Below are positions 15,099 through 23,866 of a DNA stretch of 48,821 nucleotides, piece after piece. The notes under the pieces were generated by a model. The model was not told the DNA's origin and did not search any database. It saw only the letters and a list, made by a program, of their open reading frames with translations. The number at the start of each line of letters is the position of its first letter. Within the stretch, counting starts at the first letter, position 1. The stretch spans positions 1 through 48,821 of the forward strand of contig JAJFGP010000048.1 of assembly GCA_021776055.1 (NCBI GenBank), in the 5' to 3' direction. The translations under genes were made by a program, and so were the position numbers. This DNA is from Kiloniellaceae bacterium (GTDB taxonomy: Bacteria > Pseudomonadota > Alphaproteobacteria > Kiloniellales > J153).

Positions 15099-15968
15099 TC
15101 AGCGCGCCGCGATCTCAACCCGCCCCGTGGTCGCAATGGCGCCGTCCGCGTCCGCGATCCATAACTCGGCACGCGACCCATCGCCCGAAGGCGCCCCGCA
15201 AACGGTGAAGGGTGCGCCGTCGAAGATAGGCCGGCGGGCACGAAACTCGAAGGCGGTGATCGCGGCCGCAGGATCGTGTTCCCGCACCAGCTCGACCATC
15301 AGGGTCGCGAGCAACGGGCCATGCACCACCAGCCCCGGGTATCCCTCCACCTCCGTTACGTAGGTCCGGTCGTAGTGGATGCGATGACCATTGAAGGTCA
15401 GCGCCGAATAGCGAAAGAGCAATACCGGGTCGGCCCGCCAATCACGCCGCCACGACGCTTGGTCTGGCGCCGGCTTGCCTGGCTGTGCGACTTCATCGGA
15501 AGTTGGTGGCGCGCGGTAAACGATCTCATACTCATCGACAACGCAGACCTCGCCCGCGGCGCTGATCTCGTGCCGCACGGTGACGAAAGCCAACCGGCCG
15601 CTGCGTCCTTGCGTCATCCGCACATCTGCGATGGTTGAGCGCCGCTGGGCCGCGCTCCCGATCGGCAATGGCCGCGGAAAGGTAATGCGGCTGCCGGCCC
15701 ACATGCGGCGCGGCAGATCGATCGGCGGCAGGAAGCCGCCGCGCTCGGGATGGCCGTCGGGTCCAAGCGTCGATGCTGGCGGCGTGGTCCAAAAATAGAG
15801 CCAGTGCCACAAAGGCGGCAGCGGATCACCCGGTCCCGGCGGCGCGCCCGGCAAATCCAGGGCCGAATGCAAGGCACGGGCGCGCACCGGGTCGATCACA
15901 TCCTCGGCCGCTTCGCTGCGCCCGACCCAATCGCGCCAGCGGGCCGTATCGTCCTGCGCGGCTACCAT
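15099..15968 (-). CDS. MaoC-like acyl-CoA hydratase (mesaconyl-C4-CoA hydratase type)
   Basis: A 289-residue double-hotdog hydratase. The N-terminal hotdog includes FLPPIDLPRRMWAGSRITF. The C-terminal hotdog has the family block LFRYSALTFNGHRIHYDRTYVTEVEGYPGLVVHGPL with the catalytic His of the MaoC-like motif. This arrangement is that of mesaconyl-C4-CoA / 3-methylfumaryl-CoA hydratase-like proteins, which add water to branched enoyl-CoA compounds in the cytoplasm. Its ATG overlaps the stop of the acyl-CoA dehydrogenase upstream (TGATG at 15966-15970), so the two make consecutive steps (dehydrogenation, then hydration) of one acyl-CoA pathway. Exact substrate is not determined. Confidence 0.85.
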   Translation of the reverse strand: MVAAQDDTARWRDWVGRSEAAEDVIDPVRARALHSALDLPGAPPGPGDPLPPLWHWLYFWTTPPASTLGPDGHPERGGFLPPIDLPRRMWAGSRITFPRPLPIGSAAQRRSTIADVRMTQGRSGRLAFVTVRHEISAAGEVCVVDEYEIVYRAPPTSDEVAQPGKPAPDQASWRRDWRADPVLLFRYSALTFNGHRIHYDRTYVTEVEGYPGLVVHGPLLATLMVELVREHDPAAAITAFEFRARRPIFDGAPFTVCGAPSGDGSRAELWIADADGAIATTGRVEIAAR

Positions 15969-17155
15969 CAGTACGACCGGGGCAAGCCGAGGACATGCTC
16001 GGCGAGATAAGCCAGAATCAGGTTCGTTGAGATGGGCGCTACCTGGTAAAGGCGTGTCTCACGGAACTTACGCTCGATGTCATACTCCTCGGCGAAGCCG
16101 TAGCCGCCATGGGTTTGCAGGCACATATCCGCCGCTGCCCACGAGGCCTCGGAAGCGAGCAGCTTGGCCATGTTGGCTTCGGGCCCGCAGGGGCGCCCGG
16201 CATCGAACAGGGCGGCCGCGTGCTCAACCATCAGGTTCGCTGCCTCGGTCTGCGCAAACGCTCGGGCAATCGGGAACTGCACGCCCTGATTCTGTCCGAT
16301 CGGCCGGTCGAAGACCCGGCGGGCGCAGGCGTAGTCACGTGCCGTACCGATAAACCAGCGGGCATCACCGATGCACTCGGCGGCAATCAACAGGCGCTCC
16401 GCGTTCATTCCGTCCAGGATATAGCGAAATCCACGCCCTTCCTCGCCAATCAGATTCTCGGCCGGGACCCGCAAACCGTCGATAAAAACCTCGGTGGTGG
16501 CATGGTTGAGCATGGTGCGGATGGGGCGAATGCTCACCTGCGGCACCGATCCAGCGGTTGCCTCCCGCAGGTCGATAAGAAAGATGGAAAGGCCGCTTCC
16601 TTTTTTCTCCACCCGGTCCTTGGGCGTCGTCCGGGCCAGCAAAATCATCAGATCCGAATGCTCGGCGCGGCTGGTCCACACCTTCTGGCCGTTGATTACA
16701 TACTCATCACCATCCCGTTGGGCGCTTGTGGTCAGACTTAGGGTATCCGTGCCGCTGTCCGGCTCGCTCACCGCGAAGGCTTGCAAACGCAGGCGCTCGG
16801 CCGCGATCTCCGGCAACCAGCGGCGCTTCTGCGCCTCGCTGCCGTGCCGCAGGATCGTGCCCATGGTATACATCTGCGCATGACACGCCGCCGCGTTACC
16901 GCCGGATGCGTGCACTTCCTCCAGAATGGCCGCGGCGGCGGCCAGCGGCAGGCCGCTGCCGCCATAGCTTTCAGGAATGAGCGCCGCCAGGTAGCCGGCC
17001 TCGCTGAACGCGCGAACGAACGCCTCGGGATACGCCCGGTTCCGGTCCTGGGCACGCCAATATGTGCCGGGAAATTGCGCACACAGCGCGCGCACCGCCG
17101 CCCGGATTTCGGGAAAGCTTCGTTCGCTCGATTCGCCGGGCTCAACCATCGCCAT
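15968..17155 (-). CDS. Acyl-CoA dehydrogenase family protein
   Basis: A roughly 395-residue flavoenzyme with the standard three-domain layout. The N-terminal helical domain includes YLAALIPESYGGSGL. The FAD/substrate segment is LQAFAVSEPDSGTDTLSLTTSAQRDGDEYVINGQKVWTS. The C-terminal helical domain has QNQGVQFPIARAFA and the closing LQTHGGYGFAEEYDIERKFRETRLYQVAPISTNL. It oxidises an acyl-CoA to the enoyl-CoA, passing electrons to ETF. The start is uncertain among GTG 17164, ATG 17155 and ATG 17149. It is co-transcribed with the overlapping MaoC-like hydratase. A dispersed repeat lies in the 119-bp region between its start and the divergent TIGR02466 gene. Confidence 0.9.
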   Translation of the reverse strand: MAMVEPGESSERSFPEIRAAVRALCAQFPGTYWRAQDRNRAYPEAFVRAFSEAGYLAALIPESYGGSGLPLAAAAAILEEVHASGGNAAACHAQMYTMGTILRHGSEAQKRRWLPEIAAERLRLQAFAVSEPDSGTDTLSLTTSAQRDGDEYVINGQKVWTSRAEHSDLMILLARTTPKDRVEKKGSGLSIFLIDLREATAGSVPQVSIRPIRTMLNHATTEVFIDGLRVPAENLIGEEGRGFRYILDGMNAERLLIAAECIGDARWFIGTARDYACARRVFDRPIGQNQGVQFPIARAFAQTEAANLMVEHAAALFDAGRPCGPEANMAKLLASEASWAAADMCLQTHGGYGFAEEYDIERKFRETRLYQVAPISTNLILAYLAEHVLGLPRSY

Positions 17156-17207
17156 TGCCGCCACTATATTTCGTCAAGTTTATCTGATCGGAACGCCGCG
17201 GGAAATG

Positions 17208-17244
17208 GGCGCAAGCGGTTCCATTTGGGGGGATCATGCTCTAG
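17208..17244 (-). repeat. Dispersed repeat, copy A
   Basis: Read on the minus strand it starts CTAGAGCATGATCC and continues CAAATGGAACCG followed by CTTGCGCC. The 29-base core (17216-17244) matches copy B at 39219-39247 in 26 positions. It sits just upstream of the TIGR02466 gene and lacks the second palindrome arm seen in copy C. Confidence 0.6.
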
Positions 17245-17274
17245 AACCAGGATCGAGAGAAAGGGAGGGGTCCT

Positions 17275-17943
17275 ATGGCGGAAGAACCGCAAGCCTTTGC
17301 TGATGCCCGGGTCATAACGCTATTTCCAACGTGTCTCTGGCTGCACGATCTGAAGCCGGAGGACTATGAGCCGATCAACGCAGCAATTATTCCGAAGATC
17401 ATGGAATTGATCGAGCCGCGCGCCGAGACAATCTCAGGCGGTGTCTGGCAGACCCATCACGATCTGCATCATCTGCCGGAATTCAAACGCCTGACCGCCT
17501 TCATGCGCACGGCCGCGGGCGCCGCAATCGATTATTTGAATATCGAGCACAAAGAATTCGTGATTACGGGCTGCTGGGCCAACATTAATCCACCGGGAAC
17601 CATCCGCACCCGCCACATGCACCCGAACAATCTCCTGAGCGGTGTCTACTACGCGCAAACACCCCGCGAGACCGACGGATTGGTGCTCTACGATCCACGG
17701 CAGCAGCCTTATATGATCTCACCACGCGTGACGAAGTTTACGGAAGCCACCAGCAGCGAGGTAAAGGCCGATGTCCGGCCCGGCCGCATAGTCCTATTTC
17801 CATCATGGTTGGAACATTCGGTGCTTACAACCGGCGGCGAGGCCGAGCGCGTCAGCGTGAGTTTCAATGTGAACTTGACGCAGTTCAGCGAGAAAGTCAG
17901 CCCGCCCAAATGGGGTCGCATACCTAGCGTCGGCCGGGGCTAA
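17275..17943 (+). CDS. TIGR02466-family putative 2OG-Fe(II) oxygenase
   Basis: A 222-residue protein with a strong ribosome site (AAGGGAGGGG just upstream). It has the cupin-like features of the family: INPPGTIRTRHMHPNNLLSGVYYAQTP supplies the first metal His, VRPGRIVLFPSWLEHSVLTTGG supplies the distal His, and ERVSVSFNVNL supplies the Arg expected to bind 2-oxoglutarate. The start FPTCLWLHDL is also typical. Substrate is unknown for the family. Its stop codon overlaps the stop of the convergent threonine synthase gene (CTAA at 17940-17943). Confidence 0.85.
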   Translation: MAEEPQAFADARVITLFPTCLWLHDLKPEDYEPINAAIIPKIMELIEPRAETISGGVWQTHHDLHHLPEFKRLTAFMRTAAGAAIDYLNIEHKEFVITGCWANINPPGTIRTRHMHPNNLLSGVYYAQTPRETDGLVLYDPRQQPYMISPRVTKFTEATSSEVKADVRPGRIVLFPSWLEHSVLTTGGEAERVSVSFNVNLTQFSEKVSPPKWGRIPSVGRG

Positions 17944-19187
17944 AGCCTCGCATAGTCAATTGGGTTGGTATGATCGAGACGTCGTGAAACCGGCGGCATC
18001 GGATACTTCAACCCGGTGGCGCAATTAAATAATACGACTCTCTCCTCCGGCTTCACCCGGCCATCAGCCAGCGCCGCCTTGTACGCGGCATAGGTCGCCG
18101 CCCCTTCGGGACAGAGCAACACGCCCTCTTCCCGCGCCACTTCGTCGCGGGCGCTAAGGATCTCCGCATCGGGCACAGCAATGGCAAAACCGTAGCTATC
18201 CCGCACGGCCTGTAAGATCAGGAAATCGCCGATGGCGGCCGGCACGCGAATGCCGGCGGCGACCGTGTGCGCATCCGGCCAAAGCTCGGCGTGCTCGGCG
18301 CCGTCTTCATAGGCCTTGACGATAGGGGCGCAGCCGCTGGCCTGCACCGCTACCATGCGCGGGCGTTTCTCACCGATCCAGCCGATAGCCTCCAGCTCCG
18401 CAAAGGCCTTCCACATGCCGATCAAGCCGGTTCCGCCGCCGGTCGGGTAGAAGATGACGTCCGGTAATTCCCAGTCCATCTGCTCGGCCAGCTCCAGGCC
18501 CATGGTTTTCTTGCCTTCGATACGATAGGGCTCCTTCAGGGTCGAGCAATCGAACCAGCCTGCCGTCTCCTTGCCCTCGCCCACCAGCCGGCCGCAATCG
18601 TTGATCAAGCCGTTGACCCGGTAGACCGCGGCGCCCTGCATCTCGATCTCGGAGATGTTGATCTCCGGCGTGTCGTCGGGGCAGAAGACCGTCGTGCGCA
18701 AGCCTGCTTGGGTGGCATAAGCGGCCATGGCCGCCCCGGCATTGCCGTTCGTCGGCATGGCGAGATGTTCAAGGCCAAGCTCCTTGGCCATGGCGACAGC
18801 CAAGGCCAGGCCGCGCGCCTTGAACGAACCCGTGGGCAACCGGCCCTCGTCTTTGACCAACACATCGCCTCTGAACGCGCCCAGCTTGCGCGCCAAGCGC
18901 GGCAAGGGCATCAGCGGGGTCATCACCTCGCCCAGGCTGACCACGTTCCGGTCATGGCGTACCGGCAGAAATTCCCGGTAGCGCCAAAACCCGCCACGCC
19001 GCGCCGCCAGTGTCTCCTTGCTGACCCGGGCGCCCAAAGCCTCGAGGTCGTAACGGACAAGCAACGGTTTACCCGCCGCCGATAGGCCGTGCACCCGATC
19101 CGCCTCGTATCGCTCACCAGTCGCCGAACATTCGAGATGGGTAACGAAGGTCGGCGGATCGACGGGCCCATTTGAATGTTCCGGCAT
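17940..19187 (-). CDS. thrC: Threonine synthase
   Basis: A 415-residue PLP enzyme of fold type II that converts O-phosphohomoserine to threonine. The N-terminus has the family start THLECSATGERYEADRVHGLSAAGKPLLVRYDL. The PLP lysine is K123 in GRLPTGSFKARG, and the phosphate cup is FYPTGGGTGLIGMW. The end CATGLKYPMPP is the conserved tail. It is cytoplasmic. It lies 54 bp upstream of the dgcA-like gene on the same strand, in the order dgcN-dgcA-thrC, which would place it last in an operon. Other threonine-synthase-like ligand specificities cannot be excluded, but motif conservation is good. Confidence 0.88.
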   Translation of the reverse strand: MPEHSNGPVDPPTFVTHLECSATGERYEADRVHGLSAAGKPLLVRYDLEALGARVSKETLAARRGGFWRYREFLPVRHDRNVVSLGEVMTPLMPLPRLARKLGAFRGDVLVKDEGRLPTGSFKARGLALAVAMAKELGLEHLAMPTNGNAGAAMAAYATQAGLRTTVFCPDDTPEINISEIEMQGAAVYRVNGLINDCGRLVGEGKETAGWFDCSTLKEPYRIEGKKTMGLELAEQMDWELPDVIFYPTGGGTGLIGMWKAFAELEAIGWIGEKRPRMVAVQASGCAPIVKAYEDGAEHAELWPDAHTVAAGIRVPAAIGDFLILQAVRDSYGFAIAVPDAEILSARDEVAREEGVLLCPEGAATYAAYKAALADGRVKPEERVVLFNCATGLKYPMPPVSRRLDHTNPIDYARL

Positions 19188-19241
19188 CTACCCCATTTCT
19201 CCCCTATTTCCTGCCCATATCTTGCCTATCTCTCCCTTATT

Positions 19242-20237
19242 TTAACCCCATAGCACCGGCTCTGGCGGGTGAACCAGGCTGCCGTCGTAGCGCAACCCGT
19301 CCGGCCTATCGCGGGCCAGCAACAAGGGGGCATCCAGATCGACCACCTTGGCGCCTTGCGCCACGAGAACAGCCGGCGCCATGGCCAACGAAGTTCCGAT
19401 CATGCAGCCGACCATGATCGAATACCCTTGCGCCTGCGCCGCCTCCTTGAGGCGCAATGCCTCGGTCAAACCGCCTGTCTTTTCGAGTTTGATGTTGACG
19501 GCATCGTATCGCCCTTCGATACGCGCCAGGGATGCGGTGTCATGGCACGATTCATCGGCGCAAACCGGGATCGGGCGGCGCAATCCCGCCAGAGCCTCGT
19601 CCCCGTCCGACGGCAACGGCTGTTCGATCATCTCGACGCCAAGAACCTGCAATCGCGGCGCCAGTTCCACGAAGTCCGCCAGCGTCCAGGCTTCGTTGGC
19701 ATCGACGATGAGCCGCGCTCGGGGCGCGTTCGCGCGCACAGCCTCAACCCGCGCCAGATCGTCCGGTCCGGCGAGCTTTAGCTTGAGCAACGGCCGATCC
19801 GCATTTTCGGCCGCCGCCTTGCCCATCGCCTCGGCGGTGCCCAGGGAAAGTGTGTACGCCGTCAACAGCGGCTCGGGCTTGGAGAGGCCGAGAAGTTCCC
19901 AGACCCGATGCCCCGCCCGCTTGGCCTCCAAATCCCAAAACGCACAATCAAGGGCGGTACGGGCCGCCCCGGCCGACAAGGCGCGCTGCAAACCAATACG
20001 ATCGAGGCCATGGGCGACCGAATCGCGCAATCCCTGAAGGGTTTCGATCACCCCATCGACCGTCTCGTCATAGCGGTCGTAGGGAACGCTCTCGCCACGA
20101 CCAACCACCGTCACCCCACTTTCGTCCTCGTCACTCAATTCGACAACGACGACCTCGGCGGTCGTTCTGCTGCCGCGCGAAATAGCGAAGCTGCCGCGTA
20201 TCGGCCAGGACTCTCGTCGTACGGTCAAACTCACCAT
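19242..20237 (-). CDS. dgcA: Enolase-superfamily racemase, N-acetyl-D-glutamate racemase (DgcA) type
   Basis: A 331-residue enolase-superfamily enzyme of the dipeptide-epimerase group. Catalytic elements are the K-x-K motif K152-L-K154, metal ligands D179 (LIVDANEAW), E205 (MIEQPLP) and D228 (CADES), and the second acid/base lysine K250 (AVNIKLEKTGG). By sequence alone it could be an L-Ala-D/L-Glu epimerase. The adjacent DUF1611 gene, 3 bp upstream and co-transcribed, is the known partner in the D-glutamate pathway: DgcN acetylates D-glutamate and DgcA racemises N-acetyl-D-glutamate to the L form. This context makes DgcA the better call. It is cytoplasmic. Confidence 0.8.
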   Translation of the reverse strand: MVSLTVRRESWPIRGSFAISRGSRTTAEVVVVELSDEDESGVTVVGRGESVPYDRYDETVDGVIETLQGLRDSVAHGLDRIGLQRALSAGAARTALDCAFWDLEAKRAGHRVWELLGLSKPEPLLTAYTLSLGTAEAMGKAAAENADRPLLKLKLAGPDDLARVEAVRANAPRARLIVDANEAWTLADFVELAPRLQVLGVEMIEQPLPSDGDEALAGLRRPIPVCADESCHDTASLARIEGRYDAVNIKLEKTGGLTEALRLKEAAQAQGYSIMVGCMIGTSLAMAPAVLVAQGAKVVDLDAPLLLARDRPDGLRYDGSLVHPPEPVLWG

Positions 20238-20240
20238 GAT

Positions 20241-21239
20241 CTAACTCAGGCGATCGACAATGGGACCGGCCCCGTCCCGGAAGGTATCCACAGCGGGCAA
20301 CCCCAAGCTATCTTCGATGTGCAACAACAGGCGCCGCGCCTCGGCGGCGTCCAGGCGCGAAGTATTGACCGAAACGCCGACGCACGTGACCGCCGGGTTG
20401 GTCAGGCGCGCCGCCGCCAAGTTCGCCTCGATACAAACACCAAGATCCGGCAGCGAGTATTCCGGCAGGCCACGCATATGATCTCGCGTCGGCTCGTGAC
20501 ACAGAACGATCGCATCGGGCTGCGCCCCGTGCAGGAGACCCAAGCTAACGCCTGCAAAGGACGCATGAAACAACGACCCCTGTCCCTCGATCACGTCCCA
20601 ATGATTGGGCTCGTTGGCGGGGCTGAGCCATTCAACGGCACCGGAGATGAAATCCGCGACCACGGCATCGACGGAAATACCGTCGCCCGCGATTAAGATA
20701 CCGGTCTGACCGGTGGCGCGGAAATCGACATTCATACCGCGCTCGCGCATCTCCTTTTCGATCGCCAACGACGTGTACATCTTGCCCACGGCGCAATCCG
20801 TCCCCACCGTCAGCAGGCGCTTGCCCGAGCGTTTCCGGCCATTCCCAACGTCAAGCGACCGAGTTGGGTGGCGCACGTCGAACAGCTGCCGGTCGTGTTG
20901 GGTCGCGGCCGTGGCTAGTCTGGGCACCCCGGCCAACCGGTTGTGCAAACCCGCCGCCACATCCATGCCCGCGACCAATGCCGTTTCAAGAACGTCGATC
21001 CAGTGCTCGGAAATGACACCGCCGCGATTGGCCACACCGATAACCAGGGTCTTGGCACCGGCCGCCACGGCCGCCTCGATCGTCATATCGGGCAGGCCGA
21101 GATCAGCTTTGCAGCCGTCCATGCGCAATTGGCCGAGACACCAATCAGGCCGCCAGTCGGCAATTCCATGCGCCGTCTTGGCAGAAAGCTGATCCGCCAC
21201 GTCCCCCAGGAACAGCAGATACGGATGCTCGATTTTCAT
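20241..21239 (-). CDS. dgcN: D-glutamate N-acetyltransferase (DgcN, DUF1611 family)
   Basis: A 332-residue DUF1611 protein. The family core is visible: a Rossmann-like N-terminal half (TLVIGVANRGGVI, VAAGLHNRL) and a P-loop-like block KRLLTVGTDCAVGKMYTSLAIEKEM at about residues 140-164. A GQTGILIAGDGISVDAVVADF element follows, then the downstream IEGQGSLFHASFAGVSLGLLHGAQPDAIVLCHEPTR segment. DgcN acetylates D-glutamate using acetyl-CoA as the first step of D-glutamate catabolism. It is followed after 3 bp by the dgcA-like gene. Cytoplasmic. The two-gene linkage is what makes the specific role likely. Confidence 0.83.
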   Translation of the reverse strand: MKIEHPYLLFLGDVADQLSAKTAHGIADWRPDWCLGQLRMDGCKADLGLPDMTIEAAVAAGAKTLVIGVANRGGVISEHWIDVLETALVAGMDVAAGLHNRLAGVPRLATAATQHDRQLFDVRHPTRSLDVGNGRKRSGKRLLTVGTDCAVGKMYTSLAIEKEMRERGMNVDFRATGQTGILIAGDGISVDAVVADFISGAVEWLSPANEPNHWDVIEGQGSLFHASFAGVSLGLLHGAQPDAIVLCHEPTRDHMRGLPEYSLPDLGVCIEANLAAARLTNPAVTCVGVSVNTSRLDAAEARRLLLHIEDSLGLPAVDTFRDGAGPIVDRLS

Positions 21240-21343
21240 AGGCTAAGGCCTTCCCCTCTCAAACAAATTCGGCCGCATACTAGCTGAAAGGGAAGTCCTG
21301 CCGCCAGGGCTGGCGACGCAATACGTGACGAATCCGACTGCTG

Positions 21344-22984
21344 CTATCGCCGTTTGGCGTGACGCACCTTGTCCGGATTAACCAGAGGCAAGCCCATGAC
21401 CACCGCCAAGCCCCCGCCAGGGCGGTTTTCGGCGCGGATATTGCCGCCGATCGCCTGAAGATTACGCTGCACAATCCACAGACCGATGCCCAGGTGTGGT
21501 CCAATCGGGCCGCTCGCCTCGTCCGCCGCTCCGTTGGCCAGCTCTCCTCCGGCCTCGCCGGCCGCCTCTGGTGCCTCGCCGTTGCTCGGACCGCGCAGCG
21601 AGACATAACGCTCGAATATCCGGTCTAAATCTTCCGGAGGAACGCCGGGACCTCGGTCGCAGACGGCCAAAACCGCTACGCCGGACACGCGTTTGAGCGC
21701 GACCGTGACAGCGGTACCGCGGGGAGCGACTTCGATGGCATTGTCGATCACATTTTCCACAACGGTTTCGATCAAGTCCTCTCCGGCGCGGATGATGATA
21801 CTGGGATCGATATCGCGTTCGAGATGCACACCGCGGCTGGCGATGCTGCCCGCGTAGGCATCCAGCATGCGCGCAAAGAGACGTGACAGATCGATCTCCT
21901 CGCGCGGCGGGTCAAGCAGCTCGGCGGTTGTCTGATCCAGGCGCCGGGCGCTCGAGACCAGGTGATCGAGCCGGTCGACAGATTCTTCGATCACATCGAG
22001 GGCGCGCCGGCCGCGCGGGTTGTCATCAGGCACCAGGCGCTTCACCGGCTCCAATGATTGGCGCATGATGGCGATCGGTGTTTTGAACGCATGCGCGTTA
22101 TCTTCGGCGGCACGGCGGATGCTTTCAGCGGAATCACGCAGCGCCAGGGTCATGCGGTCGAACTCCTCGGCCACCGATGCCAGCTCCGGCACCTGGTTCT
22201 GCGCCGCGAAACCGGCTTGCCCGCCCTGCCCGGCGCCGATGCCGTGCGCCAATTCGCGAAAGCGCATCAAGCCCCGCCAAATGGAAAAGAACAGACCGAT
22301 GGTAAATATCGCCATCGCCAGGTAGATCACGGCGGCCACCCGGACCTCGATGGTCTTCCAATAGGGCTGGTCAATGGCGGTTCCCAGCATCTCACGCGCC
22401 GTGTGCGTGGTGATGATGGCCCAGCACCCTGCTTCGGTCGTAATCGGCGTGATCGAGGTGAGCAATTCCTCCTCGCCGCTCGACTTGCGATCCCGTAGAG
22501 CCATGGAAAGTTGTCCCTGACAGGACTGCGACAACTTGCCGAGGACACCGCGCTCCTTCAGCCGGTCGCGCTCGGCGGTCAGGGTCGCGGCCGGCACCGG
22601 CGGCTCCGAGGCGACGAAGTAGAAGCTATCGAGGCCACTCTCACCAGCCGGTCGATACAGCACCTTGATACCCGCTGGCGGCGCGGCAAATGGCTTGATG
22701 GCTTCATTCAGCGCCGGCAAGGTCGATGTGCCCTCACGATCGAGTAGCGGGCGCAAACTCTCCGCGATCAACCGTCCCTGAACACGCACGCTTTGCAACA
22801 GCAGGGTCCGCTTGTCGGCGTCCGCCTGGCGGAATTCCGCATAAAGAATGATTGGGACAGCGATAAAGACGAGCAGCAACAGGACAAACTTGCTAACCAG
22901 AGAGCGGCTCATCTGGCCCAGCGGATGAATCCGACCGCGCGGTACGGCAGGAGCGCCTATCGTCTCCCGCTCAACCTGAGCCAT
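21344..22984 (-). CDS. Two-component sensor histidine kinase
   Basis: A 546-residue membrane kinase. Two membrane segments (about 31-49 and 216-236) enclose a periplasmic sensor domain of about 165 residues. A HAMP linker follows, then a HisKA domain with phospho-acceptor H298 in EDNAHAFKTPIAIMRQSLEP. The ATPase domain has the N box VENVIDNAIEVAP, G1 CDRGPGVPPEDL and G2 GIGLWIVQRNLQAIGG. The sensor has Cys residues at 155 and 187 that could form a disulfide. The gene lies 54 bp downstream of its response regulator on the same strand. Layout resembles ChvG/BvrS kinases, but the partner regulator is not ChvI-like, so no gene symbol is given. Confidence 0.88.
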   Translation of the reverse strand: MAQVERETIGAPAVPRGRIHPLGQMSRSLVSKFVLLLLVFIAVPIILYAEFRQADADKRTLLLQSVRVQGRLIAESLRPLLDREGTSTLPALNEAIKPFAAPPAGIKVLYRPAGESGLDSFYFVASEPPVPAATLTAERDRLKERGVLGKLSQSCQGQLSMALRDRKSSGEEELLTSITPITTEAGCWAIITTHTAREMLGTAIDQPYWKTIEVRVAAVIYLAMAIFTIGLFFSIWRGLMRFRELAHGIGAGQGGQAGFAAQNQVPELASVAEEFDRMTLALRDSAESIRRAAEDNAHAFKTPIAIMRQSLEPVKRLVPDDNPRGRRALDVIEESVDRLDHLVSSARRLDQTTAELLDPPREEIDLSRLFARMLDAYAGSIASRGVHLERDIDPSIIIRAGEDLIETVVENVIDNAIEVAPRGTAVTVALKRVSGVAVLAVCDRGPGVPPEDLDRIFERYVSLRGPSNGEAPEAAGEAGGELANGAADEASGPIGPHLGIGLWIVQRNLQAIGGNIRAENRPGGGLAVVMGLPLVNPDKVRHAKRR

Positions 22985-23038
22985 AACTCATACCAATTTC
23001 TCGGCGATCAAACGGGTCAATATCACCGATCATTGGTA

Positions 23039-23863
23039 TCACTCGGTCCCGGTGTGACCCGCGGACTCCTGACTGCCCATGAACCCGGCGTCATCCGGCT
23101 CATCGCGCCAGCGATAGCCGAAACCCGGGTAGTTGTCGATCCGGTCGAACTCAGGATCGACGTCGCGAAACTTCTTGCGAATACGCTTGATAAAGGACCG
23201 CACGTTGGCCCGGTACCCCTCGGCCCCATAGCCGGCCAGGAAATCCTTACCGCGAACCATGTCGTAGATCTGCCGGTAGGTCACATCGCCGCCGGATTTC
23301 GTCACCAGAAAGCGAACGATGCCGAATTCGCTCAGCGTCAAATCCACCTGGTCGCCGCGCCAGAAGGCACGGTGGATATCCTGGCGAAGCTCTAGCGGGC
23401 CACGCCGAAGCACGGCGCCATGCCCTTCCTCGACGGCGGCCGACCCGGCGGGTACGGTAATCGGCTTCGCGCCTTCGGTAATGATCTTCAAGCGGCCCAG
23501 GATGATCGGTAACCGGCGTGACTTGTCGATGAAGTCGACGGCACCCCACTTCAGGGCCGCCTCCTCATAAATCTCGTCGCTCAGCATGGTCAGGAAGATG
23601 ACCGGTACCTGAATACGGGCATCCCGCAATCGCCGCAGCACGCCCGGGCCGTCTAGGCCCGGCATGCGCCAGTCCAGCAGCACGGCATCGGCGTCCTCGC
23701 CGCCCATCAGGAAGTCCAGGGCGGTCTCGCCGCTCGGAAAGTCGATGACGTCGTAACCTTCCTCGGCCAAATTGAGGCCCAGGGATTCCCGAAACAAATC
23801 GTCATCGTCGACAATCACGACGCGCTGCTGCGCATCCATAACCAAAGGTTCTTGCATTACCAT
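23039..23863 (-). CDS. Response regulator with winged-helix DNA-binding domain
   Basis: A 274-residue regulator. The receiver domain has the acidic cluster DDDD (19-22), phospho-acceptor D64 (LLDWRMPG), T92 and K114, though the region after K reads KSRRLPIIL instead of the common KPF. The C-terminal effector has VDLTLSEFGIVRFLVTKSGGDVTYRQIYDMVRG and GYRANVRSFIKRIRKKFRDVD, an OmpR/PhoB-like winged helix with an unusual insertion (GKDFLAGYGAEGYRAN). It is encoded directly upstream of the kinase and 3 bp downstream of a lipoprotein gene, all on the minus strand. The start at 23863 has CAGG upstream; internal ATGs at 23857 and 23836 are less supported. Confidence 0.85.
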   Translation of the reverse strand: MVMQEPLVMDAQQRVVIVDDDDLFRESLGLNLAEEGYDVIDFPSGETALDFLMGGEDADAVLLDWRMPGLDGPGVLRRLRDARIQVPVIFLTMLSDEIYEEAALKWGAVDFIDKSRRLPIILGRLKIITEGAKPITVPAGSAAVEEGHGAVLRRGPLELRQDIHRAFWRGDQVDLTLSEFGIVRFLVTKSGGDVTYRQIYDMVRGKDFLAGYGAEGYRANVRSFIKRIRKKFRDVDPEFDRIDNYPGFGYRWRDEPDDAGFMGSQESAGHTGTE

Positions 23864-23866
23864 TTT

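Noticed and set aside
22990-23039. Inverted repeat ATACCAAT / ATTGGTAT between regulator and kinase
   Set aside because: Arms of 8 bp are separated by 34 bases with no inner pairing; too weak to call a terminator or operator.
21344-23863. Two-component pair as ChvG/ChvI
   Set aside because: The kinase layout is compatible, but the regulator effector domain and the segment after its receiver Lys differ clearly from ChvI, and the usual hprK/pts neighbours are absent.
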